Assembly: GCA_947627415.1 (NCBI GenBank)
Contig: CANQVU010000003.1
Coordinates: 1-51,397, forward strand
DNA length: 51,397 nucleotides
Direction of reading: 5' to 3'
Origin: an uncultured Clostridia bacterium
GTDB taxonomy: Bacteria > Bacillota > Clostridia > TANB77 > CAG-508
Below, one piece after another: positions 40,529-51,300 of the stretch (positions are counted from its first letter, which is position 1; the number at the start of each line of letters is the position of its first letter). The position numbers and the translations under genes were made by a program. Below the pieces are notes generated by a model. It was not told the origin of the DNA. It saw nothing but the letters and a program-made list of their open reading frames with translations, and searched no databases.

Positions 40529-41098
40529 ATGGAAAAAGAATTTGTACAAGGAAAACACTTTAGTATAACAGACCCACAAAATGTAAATACAGTAATTTAT
40601 GAGGTAAATAAAACTGAGAAGGAAATGGCTAAAAACTCTCCTAAATATACAGTTGAAAGATTAGATTATACAGAAGAATTAGTAGGAGAAAAGAAAAAGA
40701 AAACCTTCTATATTAATGAGCCTAAGCCTGAAGGGAATAAATTAGTTATATTATCTTTTGGAAAAGAAAAGGTAGTTATAAACAATGGCGTTTTAGAGGG
40801 AGACCAAGTATTAATTACAAAAAAGCCAATGCCATTTAAATTTAAAACATTATATAGTGAACAAGAAACAGAATATAAAGATGTTCAATATACACCAAAT
40901 TTAAAAAGACCAATTTCTATAATTGATCCAGAAACTACAGAAGAAATAAAACCAGTATTATATTTTGATGAAAAAACAAATGAAGTTAAGGGAAAATGCA
41001 AACTGAAACCATTTAAAAATTATTTTGCATTTGAAATAAGAGATTTATCAGATGAAAATATAAGAATAGTAGGTGGAAATCCTGTATTAGAAAATTAA
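40529..41098 (+). CDS. Unknown protein in second VirD4 operon
   Basis: 189 residues, soluble, Lys/Glu-rich. No family recognised. It has several short beta-like stretches (NKLVILSFGKEKVVINNGVL) and no signal peptide or TM segment. It is first in an operon with a 52-residue protein and a VirD4-type ATPase, so a role in substrate recruitment or coupling is possible but unproven. Confidence 0.75.
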   Translation: MEKEFVQGKHFSITDPQNVNTVIYEVNKTEKEMAKNSPKYTVERLDYTEELVGEKKKKTFYINEPKPEGNKLVILSFGKEKVVINNGVLEGDQVLITKKPMPFKFKTLYSEQETEYKDVQYTPNLKRPISIIDPETTEEIKPVLYFDEKTNEVKGKCKLKPFKNYFAFEIRDLSDENIRIVGGNPVLEN

Positions 41099-41110
41099 GG
41101 AGGATATAAA

Positions 41111-41269
41111 ATGTTAAAGTCTGAAAGAGTAAAACCACAATTTGGAAGAGAAATGGTTCCATGTGAATATAAATCAAAATGGGCAAATAAATTACCAAAA
41201 GAAGAGGTTGTTGTGATAAAAGCAGAATCTACTAGAATGAAGTCAGAAGAATCAAGAGATGATAGATAA
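41111..41269 (+). CDS. Small unknown protein in second VirD4 operon
   Basis: 52 residues, basic and charged (MLKSERVKPQFGREMVPCEY at the start, ending SEESRDDR). AAGGAGG lies just before the ATG. It starts about 12 bases after the 40529 gene and ends 30 bases before the VirD4 gene. It is shorter than the usual 60-residue cut-off. No family recognised. Confidence 0.7.
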   Translation: MLKSERVKPQFGREMVPCEYKSKWANKLPKEEVVVIKAESTRMKSEESRDDR

Positions 41270-41299
41270 TTAGTTTTACAAAAGAAAAGGTGAATAAGT

Positions 41300-43278
41300 A
41301 TGAATTATAAAGTAAAGAATGCTTTAAGTAAAAGTAAAAATGCATTAATAATTGTTGTAATACTATGGGTAACTTTATCCATAGTATTAGTTTCGCCTAT
41401 AACTGTTAGCATAGTTGAAGCAACAGCAAACCGGAATTTTTAATTTTGGAGACTTCATTGAGAATTTATTTTCAGCCATACTAAGTATAGGAGAAAATTT
41501 AGGGAAAGTATTTACAAGTGAATATATAGGAGTATTTTGGAAAACGGAGGGATATTTTTCAATCTTGTTATTATTCTTTGCATTAGTTGGTTTTGTTAAA
41601 CTTATGCCAAGAAGTGAGTATACAGATATTGAACATGGTTCAAGTGATTGGGCAACAGGCGAACAATATGAAGTATTAGACAGAAAAAAAGGAATACTTC
41701 TTGCAGAAAATCATTACTTACCAGTAGATAAGAGAGGTAATACAAACGTATTAGTTGTAGGACGGATCTGGTTCTGGTAAATCTGCATCTTATGTTATTC
41801 CAAATGCATATCAACTTTTAGGATCATATGTATTTACAGATCCAAAAGGGGAGTTATATGATAAAACAGCAGGGTACTTAAGAAGCAAAGGATATGACAT
41901 AAAGATATTTAATTTAGTTAATCCCAAGAATAGTGATGGATATAACCCACTAATGCATATACAAAATGAAATAGATGTTGATATAATTGCAAATACGATA
42001 GTAAAAGGTCAAAGTGATATAAAAAATCAAGCCGACCCATATTGGGATGATATGGCAGAAATGCTATTAAAGGCATTAATATATTATTTACTTGCAACAA
42101 GACCAGAAGAAGAGCAAAGTTTATCAAGTTGTGCAGAGTTAGTTAGAGCTGCAAATAATAATGGAGCAGGAAACTTGCTTACAGAACTTATGAACCAACT
42201 ACCATATGATCATCCAGCAAGAATGTTCTATAAATCTATAGAAATAGCTCCAGAAAAAACATATGGATCAATACTTTCTTCACTTCAATCAAAACTTGGT
42301 AAGTTTGATTCTAAAGAAATTGCAGAACTTACATCAACAAATACAATAAATTTTGAGGACATTGGTAGAAAGAAAACAGCTGTATATGTTATATCTTCTG
42401 ATACACATGCAGCTTATGATTTCTTACTTACAATATTCTTCTCACAAATGATACAGAGATTATATGACTTTGCAGACATAAATGGAGGAACATTACCTAT
42501 ACCTACATATTTTATATTGGATGAGTTTGCAAATATAGGTAGAATTCCAGACTTTGATAAAAAAATATCAACTTCAAGAAGTAGAAAGATATCTTTTAGT
42601 GTTATTTTGCAAAATTTAGATCAATTGGAAGCAGTTTATGAAAAATCTCATGAAACAATAATTGGTAACTGTGATACTACGATATTCTTAGGAAGTAACT
42701 CTCAAAAAACAGTTGAATATTATTCAAAAGAACTTGGTGAAAAAACTATAAATAGGGATAGTTGGTCTGTAAATAAGGATAAGCATATGTGGAGACAGGG
42801 ATATAATAAGTCAGATCAAATAATGGCAAGACCACTAATGACTCCAGATGAATTAAGAAGGTTAGACAATGATTTATGTATTATATTTGAAAAGGGTGTT
42901 AAACCAATAAAAGCCCAAAAATATTATTATTTTAAATATAATACTTTAAAATTAGTAAATAAATATATGTGTAGTCACAATGATATACCACCAATCGATA
43001 GAGGTAAATGGAGGAAATATAATCCGTATAATCCTTATATAGAGGAAACTGAAGAAAAGCAAGAGAACACAAAGATCGAAAGCTTAGATGATTTATTTGA
43101 AGATGAACTAGATAATAAACAAACAAAAGGTGAAACAGAAATTCCTTTAGAAGATGCTTTAGAAGAAAAGAATACAAATAATAAAGAAGATGATGAAGTA
43201 TTATCATATGACATTCAAAAAGAATTAGAAGCAAAATTTGATGAATTATTTGGTTCATTAGAAGATTCAACTGATTAG
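41300..43278 (+). CDS. Second VirD4/TraG-type coupling ATPase, with two CGG +1 frameshifts
   Basis: Three frames join at two CGG codons. At codon 45 (41432-41434), AAC CGG AAT becomes N-G-I-F-N-F-G-D, linking an N-terminal TM segment (about 17-40) to a second one (about 75-95). At about codon 155 (41763-41765), GGA CGG ATC becomes Walker A GGSGSGKSASYV. The rest has FTDPKGELYDKT, Walker B TYFILDEFANIG and SVILQNLDQLE. The joined protein is 658 residues, a normal TraG-like length, with an acidic C-terminal tail. Zero-frame reading would yield only 47 residues. It differs clearly from the minus-strand VirD4. Confidence 0.95.
41432..41434 (+). other. CGG +1 frameshift site 1 in second virD4
   Basis: Context AAC-CGG-A. 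The zero frame stops at TAA two codons later. Dropping the C gives Gly and continues into the second membrane segment. Confidence 0.93.
41763..41765 (+). other. CGG +1 frameshift site 2 in second virD4 (Walker A)
   Basis: Context GGA-CGG-A. Dropping the C gives V-G-G-S-G-S-G-K-S. The zero frame reads R-I-W-F-W then stop. It lies four residues before the last Gly of Walker A. Confidence 0.95.
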
Positions 43279-43321
43279 TAAATAAACTTATGAAAGTAAA
43301 GTATACTATTTTAGATAAAAA

Positions 43322-43357
43322 TAAAAAATCCCCATTGCATATGGAGATTTTTTATTT
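43322..43357. terminator. Bidirectional terminator
   Basis: AAAAAATCCCCAT and ATGGAGATTTTTT form a stem with A- and T-tracts between the convergent virD4 and histidine kinase genes. Confidence 0.82.
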
Positions 43358-43363
43358 ATGTTA

Positions 43364-45181
43364 TTATATTGGAATTTCTATAAAGAATGAAGTTCCTTTA
43401 CCTTTTTCTGTTTCATATCTTAATCTACCATTAAAGTGAGCTTTTATATTAGAGTAAGACATAAACAATCCAAGCCCTGTACCATTTTTACCTTTAGTTG
43501 TAACCATTTCTTTAAATAGTTTTTCTGTTACTTTGTCAGGCAATCCTCCTGCCATATCAGATATTTTAAATACAAGATTATTATTTTCTTTATATATTCT
43601 AAAGTCTATAGATTCATTTGTTTTCCCTTGAGACTGATATGCTTGTATAGCATTTGATATTATATTATTTATTACTTGCACCAAACTATTAATATTACCT
43701 TTTACAGTAGTTGAAGTATCTATATCAGCTTGAAGGTTTAAAGCAATCAATGCGTTTTTAAGTTCATGTTTCATTAATATATCTATATAATTTATAAGTT
43801 CTTTAACTGTAAATCCACTTGCAGTTTGTTCTGAAAAAGCAACAGCTTGTCCTTTTATAGCAGTAATGATATCAGACATGTATGACAAGTGCGTTTTCAT
43901 TTTTTCTATCCATTCGTTCATATCTTTTGCAATATCATGATGATCTTCTTCTGTTACTTCTGGATCTCCTATACTTGAATCGTATTCTTTAATTAAATCA
44001 GATAATCCCTCTGCAGCACCTGCAATAGACATGATAGGAGTTTTTAAGTTATGAGCTATACCACCAATCATTTGTCCAAGTGAGGCTAAACGCTCTTTCT
44101 CAACAAGCATATCTTGATTATCTTTAATAGTCTGCATATCTATATTATGCTGAGTAACATCTTTTAAAAGTATAAGAGTTCCAAGGAAATTTCCCTTTGA
44201 CTCTATACGAGTTATTTCAATATGAAAATACTTATTTATTTTATTAAAATGTTTTTCTAATACTACTGTTTTATCTGAATTGTTTGCTTCATTAAGTGAT
44301 TTTTGTAAGATATCTACATCAATACCTAAATCTTTATTATTTTTTACTAATTCAAATAAATCTTTATTTCTAACATCATTAGAAACAGCATTAAAAGTGT
44401 CCAAATAAGTTTGGTTAAAATCTGTAATGGTATTATCTTCATTTATGACTATGTAGCTATCTGATATTCTATCAACAATTTTTTGCAAAGCAATAGGAGC
44501 AATTTTTAAAAAGTCAAATTTAAAAATTGCGAATGCATCAATGAAGATTGCTAAAGCAAAAGAAATAGGTGTTATATAAATGCTCATAGGTATGATTTGA
44601 AGGCTTCCTAAAATATTAATAATTAAAGGAATTGATACTCCTAAAATTATTAACACTGATTGCTTTGAAAAAAAGCCAGAATTTTTAATAGAATAACGCA
44701 TTAAAAATATAACTCCAAGCAACAAGCAAATATATGAATATAATGAATGTATGTAAATCCATGGACCATATACACATTCATTCATATTTATAGAATAATG
44801 TTCATAAAAAAGATGATGAAGATCATTAGTCCATAGAATTAATAATGATATAATAGGTATAACGAATAATAGTAAATATTTTTTAGAAAATTTTACTTTT
44901 GTATTAGAAAATATTATACTCATAATCAAAAAACAAACAGGTAAAAAACAAGTTCCAATATAAACAAAATAATCAAAATATATTGGAGGAACAATATTTA
45001 AATAATTACAAAATACTATTTGAAGTAATAAACCTGTACAGCATATCAATAAACAGAGTAATAAACAAGAAAAAGAAATTTTGATTTGCTTTTGTGATTT
45101 TTTATTTACAAATAGGAAAAGTAATAAGGTAATAATCATTACTAATATTAAACCTATTAGTGAAAATAAATAAGGTATCAT
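43364..45181 (-). CDS. 7TM sensor histidine kinase with PAS domain
   Basis: About 605 residues. Seven or so TM segments fill the first 225 residues (7TM sensor type). A PAS domain follows (about 230-350, with SYIVINEDNTITDFNQTYLDTF). The phospho-acceptor region has GGIAHNLKTPIMSIAGA. The ATPase domain has NIISNAIQAY, DMAGGLP and GTGLGLFMS. I prefer the ATG at 45181, eight bases after GGAGA, over an ATG at 45196. No response regulator is adjacent. It lies beside the dispersed repeat and the NRPS, but a functional link is not shown. Confidence 0.9.
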   Translation of the reverse strand: MIPYLFSLIGLILVMIITLLLFLFVNKKSQKQIKISFSCLLLCLLICCTGLLLQIVFCNYLNIVPPIYFDYFVYIGTCFLPVCFLIMSIIFSNTKVKFSKKYLLLFVIPIISLLILWTNDLHHLFYEHYSINMNECVYGPWIYIHSLYSYICLLLGVIFLMRYSIKNSGFFSKQSVLIILGVSIPLIINILGSLQIIPMSIYITPISFALAIFIDAFAIFKFDFLKIAPIALQKIVDRISDSYIVINEDNTITDFNQTYLDTFNAVSNDVRNKDLFELVKNNKDLGIDVDILQKSLNEANNSDKTVVLEKHFNKINKYFHIEITRIESKGNFLGTLILLKDVTQHNIDMQTIKDNQDMLVEKERLASLGQMIGGIAHNLKTPIMSIAGAAEGLSDLIKEYDSSIGDPEVTEEDHHDIAKDMNEWIEKMKTHLSYMSDIITAIKGQAVAFSEQTASGFTVKELINYIDILMKHELKNALIALNLQADIDTSTTVKGNINSLVQVINNIISNAIQAYQSQGKTNESIDFRIYKENNNLVFKISDMAGGLPDKVTEKLFKEMVTTKGKNGTGLGLFMSYSNIKAHFNGRLRYETEKGKGTSFFIEIPI

Positions 45182-45206
45182 AAAAATCATCTCCATATTA
45201 TTTAGT

Positions 45207-45362
45207 TTTTTATTGTATAGGAAAAATCGACTTTTATCTTGACCTTATATAAGATTTTTCCGTATACAACAAGGTTAGGCTACCTTAATACGCCCGAACG
45301 AAGTGAGTGGCATGTGTTTCGCATTTGCTCCAAAGACTAACTCTGCGAAATGCCTTTCTTAT
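45207..45362. repeat. About 155-bp dispersed repeat, copy 2
   Basis: Nearly identical to 30653-30806. Its right edge supplies the TAA stop codon of the NRPS gene (45359-45361), so insertion here may have trimmed or replaced the original C-terminus. It shares the same two internal hairpins as copy 1. Confidence 0.85.
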
Positions 45363-48300
45363 ATGTAACCGATTGATTTTAGATAAGTTACATATTTTTG
45401 AATATATTTTTTGTCAACTGTAGGCCATTTAAAAGATAGTTTTTTCAATATTGCATCAGTTAGTGGACTGAGCATTTTTATATCATTTTTATATGAAATT
45501 AAATTGCTTATATTAAAGTCATTAATAATTCCGGATATAATATTATTTTTATTTTTATCAGCCGATATAGTCTTTACTAAATCATAAAATTCTTCAGGTG
45601 AAACTATATTAGTTTTAAAGCCGAGCTCTTCAAAAATTGATATTAAGTCTTTAAACGATATATAATTGTTGTTATGTATGTGAAAAATATTAAAATCACA
45701 TTTGCAGAATATAATTTTTAATATAATATCTGCACATAAATCTACAGGAGTAAATTCAACGATTTCATCCAATAGATTATTAGGGAATTTACCTATATTT
45801 AGAAATGCAAAAACTTTATTTATGAATGCATTTTCAGAAATATTAATTTGGAAATTACCGTCTGAATATCTATTTGTTATATTCCCTAATCTAAATATAT
45901 TAGCATCTAAGTCGTTTTCTACAATATTTTCTAGGATTAATCTTTCTGCTAAAAATTTACTACGTACGTATATGTTTGAAAGGTCTTGGTTTATAAACAA
46001 ATTATTTTCTAAAAATGTAGTGCTTAATAGGTTTTCTGGCAAAGTATCTAAATCACTATCAAGAAGCGTTCCAGAAACACTTAATGTGGATATATGGTGA
46101 AGCGAACATTTAAATTTATTACAAAATGTAATTAAATTTTGAGTTCCCACGACATTAATATCATTGAAAATATTTGATTTTCCATAATGTTTTACAATGG
46201 CTGCGGCATTTATTACATCAGAAACAGAATATCCTAAATCTTTATAAGAATTAGAATCTAATCCTAAATTAGTTTTTGAAATATCCCCTTCAAGTACAAA
46301 AACGCGGTCATATAAATATTTTTCAAAGTTATTATTGAAGTAGAAATTCATAGTATCTATTAATCTATTAACAGGATCTATGTTATTCTTTTTTCTAATA
46401 ATACAATAAATATTGCAATTTGTATTCTCAATCAAATTTTGTAATATATGACTACCAATAAATCCTGTAGAACCAGTTAATAGAATGCTTTCGATTTTTT
46501 TCTTAGACAAATTAATGTTATCACTTTTAAGAGTATTAACAGAAATTAATTTGTCTATCTTAGAATAATCATAGTTATCGTCAAGACCAGATGTTTCTTC
46601 TGTAGGTATATTCCCAATGCCAGTTTTTTCAGATAATTGTTCTATTGTAGGATTTGAGAATATATCTTTATAAGAGATATTTATTCCATGATTAAATGCT
46701 TCTATTTGTAATTTTATTGCAGAGAGTGAATCTCCACCAATTTCAAAGAAATCATCATTAATACCAATGTGAGTAGAACCTAAAACGCTTTCAAATATTT
46801 CTTGAAGTTGTTTTTGAAGTTTTGTTTTAGGAGCGACATATTTATTTTTATTTGCAATTTTCAAACTTTTTAAATATTTCATATCGATTTTGCCATTAGA
46901 TGTTAATTTAAATTTATCTATTTGTATTAAATGATTTGGTATAAAATATTTAGGCAATTTTCTTTTAAGATATGCTAATAAATCATTTTGATTAATTTTT
47001 TTATCAGATGTGAAATAACATATTATTTTTTTATTATCTACATAGACAACACATTTTGTTATGTATGGGTAAGAATGAACAGTATTTGTTATCTCATCTA
47101 ACTCAATTCTATGACCATTTATTTTAACTTGATTATCTTGTCTTCCTTGAAATAGTAAATTACCATTTTCATCTAATTTTACCATGTCCCCTGTTCGGTA
47201 TGCTCTTTCTGTTGTATAAGGTAGCTTAACAAAATTCTTCTGGTTCATTTCATCATTATTAATATAGCCTATTCCTACATTATCACCACATACATATAGC
47301 TCTCCACCAACTCCAACTGGTACAGGATTTTTATCTTTATCTAAAACATACAATTTAAGATTAGATAAAGGTTTACCGATAGGAAGTACAGAATAATTAC
47401 GCAAATTTTCTTTTGTGACAACATAGGCAGTAGAACATATTGTACATTCACTAGGACCATAACCATTAACAATTCTTATGTTAGGGTTAAATGAATAATA
47501 TTTTTCGATAGTTTTTGTTTTTATAGATTCTACACCTACAAGTAATTTGTTTAAATAAACTTTTTCACCTTTTTGCTCTAATATTTTAAATACATTATCT
47601 AGTATATTTGGTGGAATATATAACATAGATATTTTATGTGATATTATAGCATCACAATATTTAAATATATCAGTTATACTATTATCCTCAAATAAATGTA
47701 GTTCATATCCATTTAACAAAGTAAAGAAGAATTCCCATATACTTACATCAAAAGATATATTTGTAGATGCAAGGCATCTTTCTATATTTGTTGTTTTAGA
47801 AACTTCAAATAATTTATTAAAAGAAGATATAAAATTATTTAAGTTTTTATGTGATATTATTACTCCTTTAGGGTTTCCTGTAGAACCAGATGTGTAAATT
47901 GAGTATAAAGGATTGTTTGCACCTATATCAGTATTTAAATTTGAATTTGGCTCATCTGTATAATTAATTTCATCTAAGACAATAGTTTTAATATTATCTT
48001 TAGAAATTGCAGAAGATTTACTACAAATTATAATAGGAGCAGAAGAATTATCTATGATGTAATTTACTCTTTCCGTAGGAAATTCCGTTGTAATAGGTAA
48101 GTATATAGCACCTAATTTTATAATTCCAAGCATAGATATAATTAAATTAATTGATCTGTCCATTATTACAGGAATAATATTTTCTTTCTGAGCGCCTTCA
48201 TTTTTTAAATAACGAGCTAAACTATTTGCTCTTTCATTTAATTCTTTATATGTTAAATGTTCATTCCCAAAAACGACAGCAATATTATCAGGAGTTTTTT

Positions 48301-51300
48301 CTACCTGTTCTTCAAATAATTGTACTATTGTTTTATCTTTTGGGTAATCTACATCCGTATCATTAAATTCGTATAATATCTTATTTTTTTCATTTTCTGA
48401 TAGCATACAAATATCTGCTATTTTAATATCATTATTTTCTAAAACAGCATTTAATATATTTATATAATGTGTTGATAAATTTTCAATAAATTGCTTATCA
48501 AATAATTTAGTTGCATATTCGAATGATAAATTAAGAGTATCATCTGTAGGAACAATTTCTAATGACAAATCGAATTTAGATATCTTTGCATTAGGTATGT
48601 AATATTTAGCATTTATTCCATCAAATGAAACTGGAGTATATCCATTGTTTTGATAAATAAACATAGTATCAAATATAGGGTTTCTACTTGTATCACGCGT
48701 TAAATTTAATTTATTTACTAATTGGTCAAAAGGATAATTTTGGTATTTATAGCTTTCAAAACATATATCTTTAATATTACTTACAAAATCTTTAAAGTTT
48801 AATTTACTATCTATATTTGCTCTAATTGGTAAGCTATTTACAAACATACCAACAATATCATAAAGTTCACTAGAAGGTCTATTTACAATAGGAGTTCCAA
48901 CAATTATATCATTTTGGGAAGTATATTTAGAAAGCAATATATAGTATGCAGATAAAAGTATCATATATGGTGTAACACTTAAATCTTTAGCTAATCTATC
49001 TATTTTTTCCTTGCTTTCTTTATCAATTTCAGTATATACTTTATCACCATCAAAAGATTGAACTGCAGGTCTAGGTTTTGTTGGCAAGTTAAGTATAGGT
49101 AATTCATTTTTAAATTGATTTACCCAATAATTCTCTGCCTCTTGAAAATCATTATTTTTTAGTCTACTATTTTCCCAAATAGCATAATCTTTATAATCTA
49201 TTTTTAATTCAGGAAGCTCTTCTCCGTTATATATTTTACAAACATCATTAACTAAGACAGACAAAGAAGTTCCATCAGAAATAATATGATGCATATTTAC
49301 TGCAAGTAATATTTTTCCATTTTCCAGTTTTACTATTTTTACCATAAATAGTGGGGCTTTTGATAAATCAAATGGTTTTACAAAATCTTCAAAAAAGGAT
49401 TTTAGTTGATTATCTTTAATAATATCAGATACAGTTTCTAATTTAAATTCTACATCGTCTTTAATTTTTTGAACTACCTGTTTATTTTCAATTTCAAAAT
49501 ATGTTCTTAAAGAAGGTTGCCTCTCAATTAATTTATTAAAAGCATTTTCTAATTTTTCGATATCTGGTGCCTTATCTAATATTAATCCACCTGCAATATT
49601 GTATAATTTAGAATTATATCCAGCAATATTAGAAGAATAGTATGTTCTTACTTGCGCAGAAGATGTAGGATAATATTCAGATTTATCAGCTTTTGGTATA
49701 GAAATTTTAACATTTACATTGTTTTTAGATGCAATTAAATCAGATAAATCTTTAACAATAGGATTTTCTAAAATATCTTTTACAAAAAGTTGTACATTTA
49801 ATGCAGTATAAATTTTTGTACATAAATTTATAGCAGTTAAGGAATCTCCTCCTAAGTCAAAAATCGAATCGTCAATACTTACATCTTTAAGATGTAATGT
49901 TTCTTTTAATATATTTATTAGATTTTCATCTGTTTTATTTCTTGGTAAAACTATTTCTTTATTTTTTAATTGAATTTCTGGCGCTGGTAATTTTTTCCTG
50001 TCAACCTTACCATTTGTATTTATAGGAAAGCTCTCTAAAGTAATTATAGACGTTGGAATCATATAAGATGGCAATGATTTACGGAGGAATTCTTTTAGTA
50101 AATCGATATCTACATTTTTTTCTGTAATAATGTAAGAAACTATTATTTTGTTATTATTGAATTCATTAACTACAGTTAAACAATTTTTAATATTTGGATA
50201 CTCTAATATTTTTAATGTAATTTCATTTAATTCTACACGGAACCCTCTAATTTTTACTTGATTATCTATTCTTCCTATAAAAGAAATAGAACCGTCAGGA
50301 AGCCATTTTACAAGATCTCCAGTTTTATATAGATGTCCTTCATCATAAATATTTGGTATAAACTTATTGTTAGTAAGAGCAATGTCATTTAAATAGCCAC
50401 GTGCAACACCATCTCCTCCTACAAGCAATTCACCAGGAACACCAATAGGCAATAGGTTATTATCTTTAGATACTATGTAGCAAGTTGAATTAGAAATAGG
50501 ATAACCAATAGGAATACTATCTTCATAGTATTTATCTATTGTAAAACAAGTTGAGAAAGTGGTATTTTCAGTTGGACCATAACCATTTATAACTGTTAAA
50601 TTTGGATTAGCTTTTTTTACTGCATTTATATGTTGAGGAGATAGTATGTCACCTCCAGTTAATAAATATTTTACTGTAGAAAAAATTCTAGGATTTTTTT
50701 CAGATAGTTGATTAAATAATGGTGCTGTAATCCATAAAACTGTTATTTTATTTTTTTCAAGATAATTTTGTAATGAAGATGGATCTAATAAATCTTGTTT
50801 TGGAATTATATATAATTGGAGACCATTTAATAAAGGAGCCCAAATTTCAAATGTACAAGCATCAAAAACAGTAGATCCACCTTGAAGGAATCTATCATTT
50901 TTACTAAAGTTTATATAATTTGGATTTTTAACTAATCTAATTATATTTTTGTGCTCTATAATAACACCTTTTGGTTCACCGGTAGAACCAGAAGTATACA
51001 TTATATAAGCCATATTGTTAATATCAATAAAATTAAGGTTTAGATTATTTTTATTATAATTATATATATCATTTGAAAGATTTATAGATATAGCTTTAAT
51101 ATTATCACTCACAAAGTTAATATCATTTACCAATAAAAATCTAGAAGAAGAATTTTTAATCATATAATCTATTCTTTCTTTAGGATAGTTAATATCAATA
51201 GGTAAATAAGCACCTCCGGCTTTTAAAATACCTAAAAACGCAATTATCATTTCTAAAGATTTATCTATAAAAGTACACACAATTTCTTCGTTAGCAAGCC

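Noticed and set aside
45702..46100. 132-residue plus-strand ORF within the NRPS
   Set aside because: It is a shadow of the reductase domain on the opposite strand.
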